Origin: Dyadobacter sediminis
GTDB taxonomy: Bacteria > Bacteroidota > Bacteroidia > Cytophagales > Spirosomataceae
Assembly (NCBI RefSeq): GCF_005860765.1
Contig: NZ_VCEI01000021.1
Span: 1,054,001 to 1,118,000, forward strand
DNA: 64,000 nt
Direction of reading: 5' to 3'
Part shown: positions 1 through 8,532 of the stretch, piece by piece
Numbering within the stretch: position 1 is the stretch's first letter
Layout of the letters: each line of letters begins with the position of its first letter
Notes under the pieces: generated by a model
What the model was told of the DNA's origin: nothing
Databases searched by the model: none
The model's input: only the letters and a program-made list of their open reading frames with translations
Program-made: the position numbers and the translations under genes

Positions 1-1
1 G

Positions 2-862
2 CCGAATAAAGGTTCCGCAAAGGCATATCTCGCGGATGTATATTTGACAATGGCCGGATGGCCGCTGAAACAGACTGATAAATACGACCTTGCAGCCGCC
101 AAAGCCAAAGAAGTAATCGATAACAAAGCTGCATACGGATTTCAGCTGCTGCCGACTTTTGCTGCTGTCTTTGAAAATGATCCGGCCTCAACGGGAACAG
201 CCGAGGCCGTGTTCCAGATCAATGGTTTCACAAGCGGCGATTCCGGCAATTCCACGTACGGATTAACGACCATGCCCGGAGAAGAAGGCGGCTGGGACGA
301 TATGTATGCCGAGCTGAATTTCTTTAACAATTTTCCCGCAGGGCCAAGAAAAGATGCGACGTTCCGCACCGAGTTCGGACTTTCAGGTACTAAAATCCCG
401 TGGCAAAACAGTCTGACAAAACATCCTTATTATAAAAAATGGTATATCAAAGGCGATATTTCCACGTATCAGGCTTCGTTGCCGTCGGTGATGATGCGGT
501 ATGCGCATGTCCTGACGATCTATGCCGAAGCGAAAGCACGCGGAACGGGCGGCCCGGATCAGGCTGCGTATGATGCGCTGAACCAGATCCGGCTCAGAGG
601 CCGCGTCGCCGGAACCAAACCTTTGTCTGCCGCAGACGGACTTACTGCCGCCAGATTTGCCGATGAAGTGGTGCAGGAGCGTGCATGGGAATTTGCCTGT
701 GAAAGAACGCGCTGGTTTGATCTTGTGCGTCTGGAAAAAGTAGAAGAAGCCAACGCGAATAAAAGTCCGGACGATCTTCAGCCAATACGCGCCATTACCA
801 AAGCCAATTACTGGTTTCCGCTGCCTTATTCCGACACATCGCTAAACCCGAACCTGAATTGA
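2..862 (+). CDS. SusD/RagB-family outer-membrane glycan-binding lipoprotein, C-terminal part
   Basis: The reading frame is open from base 2, so the N-terminus with its lipoprotein signal lies outside the window; 286 residues are visible. The part seen has the typical C-terminal SusD order: a helical stretch with YAEAKAR, an NQIRLRGR segment, then the VVQERAWEFACERTRWFDL block that is diagnostic of the family. SusD proteins sit on the cell surface as the lid of a SusC TonB-dependent pore and bind oligosaccharides or other nutrients. The SusC partner is expected just upstream of the window. The genes downstream for sugar oxidation and keto-deoxy sugar acid breakdown suggest a carbohydrate ligand, but the ligand cannot be read from this sequence. 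Family assignment is firm; substrate unknown. Confidence 0.93.
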   Translation, partial: PNKGSAKAYLADVYLTMAGWPLKQTDKYDLAAAKAKEVIDNKAAYGFQLLPTFAAVFENDPASTGTAEAVFQINGFTSGDSGNSTYGLTTMPGEEGGWDDMYAELNFFNNFPAGPRKDATFRTEFGLSGTKIPWQNSLTKHPYYKKWYIKGDISTYQASLPSVMMRYAHVLTIYAEAKARGTGGPDQAAYDALNQIRLRGRVAGTKPLSAADGLTAARFADEVVQERAWEFACERTRWFDLVRLEKVEEANANKSPDDLQPIRAITKANYWFPLPYSDTSLNPNLN

Positions 863-870
863 TGAGCCTG

Positions 871-911
871 CGTTCCGGACGTTTTATGCTCTGCATAAAA
901 TGCCCGGAACG
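871..911 (+). terminator. Hairpin after the susD-like gene
   Basis: An inverted repeat begins nine bases after the susD stop. TTTTATGC (882-889) pairs with GCATAAAA (893-900) around a TCT loop, and an outer CGTTCCGG (871-878) pairs with CCGGAACG (904-911), with three poorly matched bases between the two stems. The run of T after it is short, so termination may be partial. It separates susD from the dehydrogenase gene at 996. Confidence 0.6.
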
Positions 912-995
912 TTGTATTTAATTGAAATATAGGTTTTTCACTTTCCGGATCGGTAAGGACTTTATTTTCATCAGCAAGATCCATTTACTTTTAAA

Positions 996-3206
996 ATGAT
1001 TTCTGAACCCTTGAAAAATATCTTTTACCTGTCGTTACTTTTCCTGATCTGCGCATGGACTTTCGCAAACAGGAAGCAAGAACTTTCCGGGCCGGATCAG
1101 GACTGGCCGGTTTACGGAGGCAATCAGGCTGGAAACCGTTACTCGTCTTTAACACAGATCAATAAAGAAAATGTTAAGAACCTGAAACTCGCCTGGACTT
1201 ACGATACCGGTGAAAACAGCAATGCCGATGAAAGAGGCATGGACATGCAATGCCAGCCCATTATTATTGACGGCATTCTATACGGCACCACACCGAAACT
1301 GAAAGTATTTGCCATTGAAGCAGCAACCGGCAAAGAACTGTGGAAATTCGATCCGTTTGAAGGCAAAAGGCCGAGGTTTCATCCGGTGCGCGGCGTTGTT
1401 TACTGGGCCGATGGAAATGACAAAAGAATTCTTTATACCGCCGGATCTTCTTTATTCGCTATAAATGCAAATACCGGAAAACGCGTTGAAAGTTTTGGTA
1501 AAAACGGCGAAGTCGATTTTCACGAAGGTCTTGGCGACAAGGAAACGTATGGTTACGACCTGAACAATTTCAACATCCGCAACACGACTCCCGGCGTTAT
1601 CTACAAAAATCTGCTGATTACAGGCTCGTCCGTTTCCGAAGGCGGCGATGCACTGCCGGGCCATATCCGCGCTTTTGATGTTCGTACGGGCAAGCTCGCC
1701 TGGATTTTCCGCACCATTCCGCTTCCCGGGGAATACGGGTATGAAACCTGGTCAGAAGATTCCTATAAAAAACTGGGCGGCGCCAATTGCTGGGCGGGAA
1801 TGGTTCTGGACGAAAAGCGCGGAACGGTGTTTCTGGGAACCGGCTCGCCTTCGGTGGATTTTTACGGAGGCGCCAGAAAAGGTGCCAACCTTTTTGCAAA
1901 CTGCGTCATTGCACTGAATGCGGAAACAGGAAAACGTAAATGGCATTTTCAGACTGTACATCACGACTTATGGGACCGCGATATTCCTTGTCCGCCCAAT
2001 CTGATCACCGTGAAGCATCATGGTAAAAGGATAGATGCCATAGCGCAGGCGACCAAAGACGGCTACATTTTTGTTTTTGACAGGGATACAGGCAAACCGT
2101 TATTTCCGGTCAAAGAAGTGGCGGCGCCTGTTGCCAACGCCTTGCCTGGTGAAAATCCATGGCCTACGCAGCCCGTTCCGTCCAGACCTGCGCCGTTTGC
2201 CAATCAGCAATTGACCGAAGCAGATATTACAACGCGTACGCCGGAAGCACACGCCTACGTACTGGACCGCTATACTAATAGCCGCAAAGGTCCGAAAAAT
2301 GAATTGCCCAGTCTGGAAGGAGGGCTGCTTTACGGCATCGGAGGCGGGGCAGAGTGGGGCGGTACAGCCGCTGATCCGAACGGGATTATGTATGTAAACG
2401 GCAACAACATGCTCTGGTGGCTGAAAATGCGCGACAGCAGGGAAAAAAACAATGGACAAACGCTGTCAAAAGGAGCGGTGCTTTTTAATACCAACTGTAC
2501 GGCTTGCCACGCTACAACGACCGGAAATGCAACGGCTTCGGCGGGTCCGCAGGCTTATCCTGTTTTGAAAGACATTGGCAAAAGATTGAGCCGGGAGCAG
2601 ATTGCGGCCATTCTGGAAACGGGACGCGGAAGAATGCCTTCTTTTCAGCATATTGCAAAGGACGACCGGAATGCTATTATCGATTTTTTGCTGAATATGG
2701 AAAGCAAGCCGGCAGCCAATGACGTTCACAGCCAGACTCCGGAAATTGCGGCGCAGAAAAGTGCGGATTTTCCTTATGCTCCGCCATTTGTCAACAACGG
2801 CAATGTCCAGTTTCGCGATCAGGATAATTATCCGGCCATCAAACCGCCGTGGGGAACGCTGAATGCCGTTGACCTGAACACGGGAGAATACCTCTGGAAA
2901 GTAACACTGGGCGAGTACCCCGAACTGACCGGCAAAGGAATTCCGCCGACCGGCACGGAAAATCACGGCGGCCCGATCGTAACAGCAGGCGGACTGCTGT
3001 TCATTGCGGCAACGTATGATGAAAAACTCAGGGCTTTTGATACCAGAACAGGAAAGGTCGTCTGGGAATACAAACTGCCTGCGGGCGGCTTTGCAACACC
3101 GGCCACGTACATGGTGAACGGAAAGCAGTATATTGTTATTGCTGCCGGCGGTACGCGGTATGGATTGAAGTCCGGTGGAAGCTATGTTGCTTTTGCGCTT
3201 CCTTAA
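996..3206 (+). CDS. PQQ-dependent glucose dehydrogenase-type quinoprotein with embedded cytochrome c domain
   Basis: 736 residues. An N-terminal hydrophobic stretch (residues 8-25) is a signal peptide or anchor, so the enzyme should act in the periplasm. From about residue 30 it has the eight-bladed propeller repeats of quinoprotein alcohol/glucose dehydrogenases, starting with DWPVYGGNQAGNRYS. A CTACH haem c motif lies at residues 501-505, followed by a possible Met ligand in GRGRMPS. After this roughly 90-residue cytochrome insert the propeller resumes and closes (TENHGGPIVTAGGLLFIAAT onward). Membrane glucose dehydrogenases (Gcd) share this propeller but lack the insert and instead have N-terminal membrane helices. 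Expected reaction: oxidation of an aldose to its aldonolactone, with electrons passed through the haem. No pqq biosynthesis genes are visible. The sugar-acid genes just downstream fit an aldonate-producing role; the exact sugar is unknown. Confidence 0.88.
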   Translation: MISEPLKNIFYLSLLFLICAWTFANRKQELSGPDQDWPVYGGNQAGNRYSSLTQINKENVKNLKLAWTYDTGENSNADERGMDMQCQPIIIDGILYGTTPKLKVFAIEAATGKELWKFDPFEGKRPRFHPVRGVVYWADGNDKRILYTAGSSLFAINANTGKRVESFGKNGEVDFHEGLGDKETYGYDLNNFNIRNTTPGVIYKNLLITGSSVSEGGDALPGHIRAFDVRTGKLAWIFRTIPLPGEYGYETWSEDSYKKLGGANCWAGMVLDEKRGTVFLGTGSPSVDFYGGARKGANLFANCVIALNAETGKRKWHFQTVHHDLWDRDIPCPPNLITVKHHGKRIDAIAQATKDGYIFVFDRDTGKPLFPVKEVAAPVANALPGENPWPTQPVPSRPAPFANQQLTEADITTRTPEAHAYVLDRYTNSRKGPKNELPSLEGGLLYGIGGGAEWGGTAADPNGIMYVNGNNMLWWLKMRDSREKNNGQTLSKGAVLFNTNCTACHATTTGNATASAGPQAYPVLKDIGKRLSREQIAAILETGRGRMPSFQHIAKDDRNAIIDFLLNMESKPAANDVHSQTPEIAAQKSADFPYAPPFVNNGNVQFRDQDNYPAIKPPWGTLNAVDLNTGEYLWKVTLGEYPELTGKGIPPTGTENHGGPIVTAGGLLFIAATYDEKLRAFDTRTGKVVWEYKLPAGGFATPATYMVNGKQYIVIAAGGTRYGLKSGGSYVAFALP

Positions 3207-3306
3207 TGGCGCCGGAATTCGTATACTGCGGGTCAGAAAACTGGATATATCAAAGCCTTTTATTTAAAATACGTGAAGTTTTGGCGGCATAACTCAACCT
3301 GATAAC

Positions 3307-4308
3307 ATGGAGAAATATTTGTTAAGCTGCGATTGGGGCACTACATCTTTCCGACTGCGGCTGGTAAACAGAACGGACAATTCGCTGATTGGCGAAGTGA
3401 TTTCGCAGAATGGAATCAGCTACACATACAGTTCATGGAAAGCATTGGATGGCATCCCGCGTGAAATTTATTTCAGGCAGCAACTGGCCGAACAGATCAG
3501 GATCTTGTCACAAAAACTTGCCATGAATCTCGATGGAGTTACGGTTATTTTGTCAGGCATGGCGTCTTCATCCATCGGTATGCAGGAAATTCCTTATGCG
3601 CAGCTTCCGTTTGCTTTGAACGGCAGCAGTATTCTGATGAAGCATTTTGGTGAACAGGAAGGTTTTAACAATGAAATCATGCTGTTATCCGGCGTAAGCA
3701 GCCATCATGATGTCATGCGCGGAGAAGAAACACAGCTCATCGGTGTAGCCGAACTTACCGATTTTCCATATCAGGAAAATGCCATATTCCTATTTCCGGG
3801 AACGCATTCCAAACATTTGTACGTGAAGCAAGGCGAGCTTACGCAGTTTAAAACGTTCATGACGGGTGAAGTTTTTAATCTGATGGCGGGTCAGAGTATA
3901 TTAAAAGATTCCGTGGAAGTTGAAAATCAGGTAAATCTTTCGCCTGAAATGCTGGAACCGTTCAAGGCCGGGATTGAAGAATCGGGTGTTGCCAGTATTT
4001 TAAATGCGCTTTTTACAGTAAGAACGAACCAGCTTTTTCATTTAATGAATAAAAAACAGAATGCCATGTTCCTGAGCGGACTGCTGATCGGGTCCGAGCT
4101 GCGGCACTTGCTAAAAGAAACGGAATGGAAACTGGTATTATGCAGCGGAAAAAATCTTTACGAATTATACAAAACCGCCATCGAAACATTGAACCTGCCG
4201 GACAGAACTATAATTGTACCTTCCGAAATCGTGGATAGGTCCGCAACAGCCGGTCAGATCAAGGTTTTTGAGCATCAGAAATTAACATTGAACAAACTGA
4301 ACTTATGA
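3307..4308 (+). CDS. dgoK: 2-dehydro-3-deoxygalactonokinase
   Basis: 333 residues, about the normal length for DgoK. The N-terminus (CDWGTTSFRLRL, residues 9-20) is the phosphate-binding strand-loop of this ASKHA-type sugar kinase, and an FPGTHSKH segment follows near the middle. The enzyme phosphorylates 2-keto-3-deoxygalactonate (KDGal) with ATP to KDPGal in the cytoplasm, a step of the De Ley-Doudoroff route for D-galactonate. The stop codon overlaps the aldolase start in an ATGA at 4305-4308, so the two are probably translationally coupled. A kinase acting on 2-keto-3-deoxygluconate instead is possible but would normally be of the PfkB fold, which this is not. Confidence 0.9.
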   Translation: MEKYLLSCDWGTTSFRLRLVNRTDNSLIGEVISQNGISYTYSSWKALDGIPREIYFRQQLAEQIRILSQKLAMNLDGVTVILSGMASSSIGMQEIPYAQLPFALNGSSILMKHFGEQEGFNNEIMLLSGVSSHHDVMRGEETQLIGVAELTDFPYQENAIFLFPGTHSKHLYVKQGELTQFKTFMTGEVFNLMAGQSILKDSVEVENQVNLSPEMLEPFKAGIEESGVASILNALFTVRTNQLFHLMNKKQNAMFLSGLLIGSELRHLLKETEWKLVLCSGKNLYELYKTAIETLNLPDRTIIVPSEIVDRSATAGQIKVFEHQKLTLNKLNL

Positions 4309-4937
4309 GTAAATTTTCCTGGGAGCTGTTCCAAAAGGCACCGCTTGTCGGCATTATCCGAAACGTTGCAATGGAAGACATGGTACGTATTCTTCCCGTT
4401 TTCCGCGAAGCCGGACTTACAACCGTTGAAATCACCATGAATACGCCCGACGCTTCCAAAATGATCCGGTATGCGCTGGAAAATGAAAGCGAAGGCCTGA
4501 ATATCGGTGCGGGAACGGTTTGTACCAAAGATGATCTGGAAGCGGCACTGGAAGCAGGTGCCCATTTTATCGTGACACCGGTCATTAATAAAAAAGTAAT
4601 CAAATCCTGCGTCAAAAAAAATATTCCCGTTTTTCCCGGCGCATTTACGCCTACGGAAATTTACAATGCCTGGACGCTGGGCGCCAGTATGGTGAAAATT
4701 TATCCGGCCACTTCGCTCGGGCCTGAGTACATTAAAGATCTGAAAGCGCCTATGAATCAGCTTAAACTGCTTCCGACCGGCGGCGTAAGCCTTGAAAACA
4801 TGTCTGCATTCCTGAAAGCCGGCGCCAATGGACTCGGCATCGGCGGACAGCTTTTTGACAAAAAACTGATTCAGGAAAAAAACTGGGATGCGCTGAAAAC
4901 GCATTTCCGGCAATTTCACAGCAAACTCTCCGTCTGA
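4305..4937 (+). CDS. 2-dehydro-3-deoxy-6-phosphogalactonate/-gluconate aldolase
   Basis: 210 residues, full length for a class I KDPG/KDPGal aldolase. It has the acid/base glutamate E42 in VEITMNTP, the IGAGTV phosphate-site loop near residue 70, the PGAFTPTE segment and the Schiff-base lysine K131 in MVKIYPAT. It cleaves the 6-phosphorylated 2-keto-3-deoxy sugar acid to pyruvate and glyceraldehyde 3-phosphate. Because it is coupled to dgoK, KDPGal (dgoA role) is the more likely substrate than KDPG (eda role), but the two families cannot be separated from the sequence alone. The stop overlaps the next start in TGATG. Confidence 0.92.
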   Translation: MSKFSWELFQKAPLVGIIRNVAMEDMVRILPVFREAGLTTVEITMNTPDASKMIRYALENESEGLNIGAGTVCTKDDLEAALEAGAHFIVTPVINKKVIKSCVKKNIPVFPGAFTPTEIYNAWTLGASMVKIYPATSLGPEYIKDLKAPMNQLKLLPTGGVSLENMSAFLKAGANGLGIGGQLFDKKLIQEKNWDALKTHFRQFHSKLSV

Positions 4938-6238
4938 TGCAAAATGTAACTTCCGGAAATTACCGCTGGATCATTGTGATCTTGCTTTTCACGGCCACGA
5001 CAATCAATTACCTCGACCGCCAGATTATCGGTTTGCTGAAACCCATTCTGGAAAAGGAATTTGTCTGGACGGAAACCGATTTTGCGCGGATTGTCATGGC
5101 TTTTACGGCGGCTTATGCCGTCGGTCTGCTGCTTTTCGGCTGGCTTATCGATAAAATCGGGACCAAAACGGGGTATTCCATTACGATCATTTTCTGGAGT
5201 GTTGCCGGTATGCTGCATGCGGTCGCCCGGAGCGCGTTCGGGTTTGGCATTGCGCGGGTTGGATTGGGGTTGGGCGAAGCCGGGAATTATCCGGCAGCTG
5301 TCAAAACGGTGGCAGAATGGTTTCCCAGAAAGGAGCGTGCGCTGGCAACGGGACTTTTTAACGCCGGAACGAGCATTGGCGTAGTCGTTGCGCTTTTACT
5401 GGTGCCCTGGATACTGAATTATTACGGTTGGCAGGAAGTGTTCTGGATTACGGGCGCGCTGGGATTTGTGTGGCTGGTTTTCTGGCTTATTTTTTACGAC
5501 ATTCCTTCAAAGCAGAAAAGGCTCAGCGCCGAAGAACTGCATTACATAACAAGCGGGCAGGATCAGGATGAAAATGAAGCTGAAAAGCAGCCGGTTCAAT
5601 GGATCAAGCTTTTTACATTCCCGCAAACATGGGCATATATAACCGGAAAAGGGCTTATTGATCCGATTTACTGGTTTTTCCTGTTCTGGCTGCCTTCCTA
5701 CTTTGCATCGACTTTCAATCTGGACCTTAAAAAACCGAGTCTGGAACTGATGCTGATTTATACCGCAACAACAGTCGGAAGTATCGGCGGAGGGTATTTG
5801 TCATCGTGGCTGATCAAAAAAGGCTGGCCGACTCTGAAAGCGCGGAAAACGGTTTTGCTTGCATTTGCATTTCTGGAATTGTCCGTCATTCTGATCCAGT
5901 TTGCCGGAAATGTCTGGGCCGCCGTCGGCTTGATCAGTCTGGCAGTGGCGTTGCATCAGGCGTGGGCTACAAATGTTTTTACCCTGCCGTCGGATCTGTT
6001 TCCCAAACAGGCGGTGAGTTCGGTAGTCGGTATCGGCGGCATGGCCGGTGCCGTAGGCGGTATTTTGTTTCCGATTCTGATCGGCAGTTTGCTGGATACC
6101 TACAAAGCCGCAGGAAACCTCGCCGGCGGCTACAACATCATTTTTACGATCTGCGGCTGCACTTATCTTGTTGCCTGGCTGATTATTCATTTGCTCACGA
6201 AAACGGCCAAGGTTGTGGAACTGGAAGAATTGCGTTAA
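4937..6238 (+). CDS. MFS sugar-acid transporter, ExuT/DgoT-like
   Basis: 433 residues with about 12 predicted membrane segments. NYLDRQIIGLLKP near residues 24-36 and the loop motif GWLIDKIGTKTG (MFS motif A) are typical of the anion:cation symporter branch that includes hexuronate (ExuT) and galactonate (DgoT) carriers. It should import a sugar acid by proton symport through the inner membrane. Its start overlaps the aldolase stop, which makes it the third gene of the dgoK-aldolase-transporter operon. Context favours aldonate (galactonate or gluconate) made in the periplasm by the upstream quinoprotein, but hexuronate uptake is also possible. Confidence 0.88.
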   Translation: MQNVTSGNYRWIIVILLFTATTINYLDRQIIGLLKPILEKEFVWTETDFARIVMAFTAAYAVGLLLFGWLIDKIGTKTGYSITIIFWSVAGMLHAVARSAFGFGIARVGLGLGEAGNYPAAVKTVAEWFPRKERALATGLFNAGTSIGVVVALLLVPWILNYYGWQEVFWITGALGFVWLVFWLIFYDIPSKQKRLSAEELHYITSGQDQDENEAEKQPVQWIKLFTFPQTWAYITGKGLIDPIYWFFLFWLPSYFASTFNLDLKKPSLELMLIYTATTVGSIGGGYLSSWLIKKGWPTLKARKTVLLAFAFLELSVILIQFAGNVWAAVGLISLAVALHQAWATNVFTLPSDLFPKQAVSSVVGIGGMAGAVGGILFPILIGSLLDTYKAAGNLAGGYNIIFTICGCTYLVAWLIIHLLTKTAKVVELEELR

Positions 6239-6371
6239 ACAGAGTCGGTTTGGGTTTGCTTTTTTAATCAAAAACCCGTTGATAAAAATTAAGCTTGAAA
6301 AAAATGTTGCTTAAATTAACGGCATTTTTAAGCTGTAAAATAGTTTGATCAACACACACATTCAATCAATC

Positions 6372-6830
6372 ATGATTATTCTAAAAAGAACCGATTCTGA
6401 CAATCCGGATTTTATTTCATTAGTAAAGTTGCTGGATGCATACCTTGCGGTAACGGACGGTGACGATCATTCGTTTTACTCGCAGTACAATAAAGTGGAC
6501 AAAATCAGGCATGTCGTACTGGCTTATGAAAATGAAAAGCCTGTGGGCTGCGGCGCTATCAAAGTGTTTGAGGACGAAGCCATGGAAGTGAAGCGCATGT
6601 ACGTTTCGCCGGAATGCAGGAATAAAGGAATTGCAGGGAAAATCCTGTCCGAACTGGAAAGCTGGGCCGGTGAAATGTCGTTTAAAAGATGCGTTCTCGA
6701 AACGGGAAAAAGACAGCCCGATGCCATTGCACTTTATAAAAAATGCGGTTACCGGCAAATTCCGAATTACGGCCAGTACATCAATGTAGAAAACAGCATA
6801 TGCTTTGAAAAGCTGTTAAGCAGGAGTTGA
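6372..6830 (+). CDS. GNAT-family N-acetyltransferase
   Basis: 152 residues from the ATG at 6372; the frame also opens at a TTG at 6345, but the ATG gives the usual GNAT beginning (MIILKRTDSDNPDF). The acetyl-CoA-binding region is clear: VKRMYVSPECRNKGIAG, with the R/Q-x-x-G-x-G/A loop as RNKGIAG, followed by LETGKRQPDAIALYKKCGY. The acceptor substrate cannot be told. The gene stands alone, 133 bases after the transporter and facing a lipoprotein gene on the other strand. Confidence 0.88.
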   Translation: MIILKRTDSDNPDFISLVKLLDAYLAVTDGDDHSFYSQYNKVDKIRHVVLAYENEKPVGCGAIKVFEDEAMEVKRMYVSPECRNKGIAGKILSELESWAGEMSFKRCVLETGKRQPDAIALYKKCGYRQIPNYGQYINVENSICFEKLLSRS

Positions 6831-6853
6831 TAAACCGGATTTTACAGCGTTGT

Positions 6854-7219
6854 TTATTGCTTTTTGATGGCAGTAATCTGGATGTAGTCAGGCAGCGCAA
6901 TCAGTGTTGGACCAAAGGAACAATTTGATTTCAGATTGCCGCTGATGATATAATCCGGAATTTTCAGATCAGCACTTTTTTGCCACGTTGAGTCCGCTTC
7001 GCAGGCAATCGTATAAATATTTCCTGATGAAGCTTCTTCCGCTATTGTAAAAGTTCCAAGTCCGTGATAAACGGCTTTTGCATTTTCCACTTTTTTGTAA
7101 GTTTTTCCGTCACAGCCGCAATCGGGCTTCGGATCTTCTTTTTGGCAGGACAAAGCAAATACCAGAACAGTTACTGCAAGAAATGATAGAAGCCTGCCTT
7201 TAAAATCCATGTTTTTCAT
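6854..7219 (-). CDS. Small predicted lipoprotein of unknown function
   Basis: 121 residues from the ATG at 7219. I chose this start because the longer frame (to 7273) adds an implausible leader, while MKNMDFKGRLLSF followed by VLVFALSC gives a clean type II signal peptide with lipobox ALSC and the lipidated Cys near residue 25. The mature part begins with charged and Cys-rich sequence (CQKEDPKPDCGCDGKTYKKV) reminiscent of short secreted Bacteroidota proteins that bear a Kazal-like CGCDGKTY pattern. Four further Cys residues could form disulfides. No family with a known function was recognised. Confidence 0.7.
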   Translation of the reverse strand: MKNMDFKGRLLSFLAVTVLVFALSCQKEDPKPDCGCDGKTYKKVENAKAVYHGLGTFTIAEEASSGNIYTIACEADSTWQKSADLKIPDYIISGNLKSNCSFGPTLIALPDYIQITAIKKQ

Positions 7220-7435
7220 GAGCGTAATGGTTGGAAATGAATGAAAGAAAATTCCGGAATAAAAACAGTGCAATAAAACAGGTCGATTTTTGAACCTGCC
7301 GGCTTAAAGTAGCAAGACCTGGCTGAACGGAAAATAGTTGGAAAGTTTTATTACAAACAGGTATGAATTTCAACAGTTACGGCAACATACCTTGTGATGA
7401 ATGAACATGTCGCTAAGCAGCATAGTAAAATTTGC

Positions 7436-7443
7436 TATGTTTG
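7436..7443 (+). promoter_or_regulatory. TAnnTTTG -7 element before the NUDIX gene
   Basis: TATGTTTG matches the Bacteroidota -7 consensus TAnnTTTG exactly. It lies 22 bases upstream of the ATG at 7466, placing a start of transcription near 7450. No clear TTG was found at the usual -33 distance. If real, it rules out the longer reading frame beginning at 7394. Confidence 0.4.
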
Positions 7444-7465
7444 CCGGAAAGAAAAAGCTTTTAGA

Positions 7466-7858
7466 ATGATTGATAAACTGGCCTTTATAAAGTTACAAGA
7501 TAAAAAAATCCTGGCTGCGCGCAGCAAAGGACGCGGGATCTATTACATTCCCGGCGGCAAGCGCGAACCCGGCGAAACGGATTCCGAAGCATTGGCAAGG
7601 GAAATTGAAGAAGAACTGACGCTGAAACTGGATCCGGCTTCTGTTCAATTTTACGGCGAATTTCGTGCACAGGCACATGGGCAGTCCGAAGGCATCATGG
7701 TGAATATGCGTTGCTACACCGCATCCGGAATTGGCGAAATCGTGCCATCTGCCGAAATTGAAGAAGTGATTTGGCTTTCCTACTCCGATCGGGAAAAAGT
7801 TTCGGATGTGGCCAAATTAATCTTCGATGATCTGAAGGTGAAAGGGTTACTGGAATGA
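7466..7858 (+). CDS. NUDIX hydrolase
   Basis: 130 residues from the ATG at 7466. A start at 7394 is open too, but its 24 extra residues contain a perfect -7 promoter element and resemble no family. The NUDIX box is present: GKREPGETDSEALAREIEEE, giving G-x5-E-x7-REIEEE, with Thr where Gly is usual near the end of the motif. These enzymes hydrolyse nucleoside diphosphates linked to another group and use Mg2+ held by the REUxEE glutamates. The substrate is not evident; the protein is of MutT/ADP-ribose-like size. The gene is a single transcription unit. Confidence 0.87.
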   Translation: MIDKLAFIKLQDKKILAARSKGRGIYYIPGGKREPGETDSEALAREIEEELTLKLDPASVQFYGEFRAQAHGQSEGIMVNMRCYTASGIGEIVPSAEIEEVIWLSYSDREKVSDVAKLIFDDLKVKGLLE

Positions 7859-8020
7859 TGTCAGGAGCATTTCAACGTATTCAGTTACATGTTGCTTTAT
7901 TTTCAATAGCCTCTTGTCCACGGATCGCATTAATGAAGAACTTTAATGCATAAGTAAAAAAAGGTTTTTGAGGTACTTTAATATGATGAACAGCAACACA
8001 ACCAGCATTTTACACCAGAT

Positions 8021-8479
8021 ATGATGAACCGTTATTCCGTTTTTAAAAGTGCTTTTATAACCTTTTTGTTTTTAGCATTGAATTTGTCCAATGCGTTTGC
8101 ACAAGGAAAAGAGGAGGCCGAAGTAGCCAATGCTGTAGAAGCGTTACGTGTGCAGCTTGTTGACCCGCAGGAAAATGAACTTTCAAAGCTGGTTTCCAGG
8201 GATCTTAGCTATGGACATTCCAACGGCCTCGTGGAAGATCAGGCAACTTTTACAGCTTCGTTGATGAGCGGAAAGTTCAATTTTCAGAAAATAAACCTGA
8301 CTGAACAAACAATCAAAATTACAGGCGATGCTGCCATTGTACGGCATGTTTTTACGGCTGAAACGCATGATGCCGGAAAATCGCCGGGATCGGCAAACCT
8401 GAAAGTTCTACAGGTATGGCACAAGCAGGGTGGAAAATGGATTCTGATTGCGAGGCAGGCTGTGAAGATTACAGTATAA
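8021..8479 (+). CDS. Secreted SnoaL/DUF4440-like protein (NTF2 fold)
   Basis: 152 residues. The N-terminus is a standard signal peptide ending at about residue 27 (NAFAQ), so the mature protein is exported to the periplasm. The rest, with ANAVEALRVQLVDPQ, a DLSYGHSNGLVED stretch and the closing LQVWHKQGGKWILIARQAVKI, follows the DUF4440/SnoaL-like pattern of NTF2-fold proteins. These are often of unknown activity; some are isomerases or ligand-binding. Two neighbouring ATGs (8021 and 8024) can serve as start. A strong hairpin follows at 8493. Confidence 0.75.
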   Translation: MMNRYSVFKSAFITFLFLALNLSNAFAQGKEEAEVANAVEALRVQLVDPQENELSKLVSRDLSYGHSNGLVEDQATFTASLMSGKFNFQKINLTEQTIKITGDAAIVRHVFTAETHDAGKSPGSANLKVLQVWHKQGGKWILIARQAVKITV

Positions 8480-8492
8480 TGCTTGAGAAACT

Positions 8493-8529
8493 AAAAAGTA
8501 AGAGGCTCTGTCAGAGCCTCTTACTTTTT
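8493..8529. terminator. Bidirectional terminator between convergent genes
   Basis: A perfect 18-base inverted repeat, AAAAAGTAAGAGGCTCTG (8493-8510) and its complement (8512-8529), separated by one T. The A-run on one side and T-run on the other make it a rho-independent terminator when read from either strand. It lies between the SnoaL-like gene (+) and the Hsp20 gene (-). Confidence 0.92.
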
Positions 8530-8532
8530 ATA

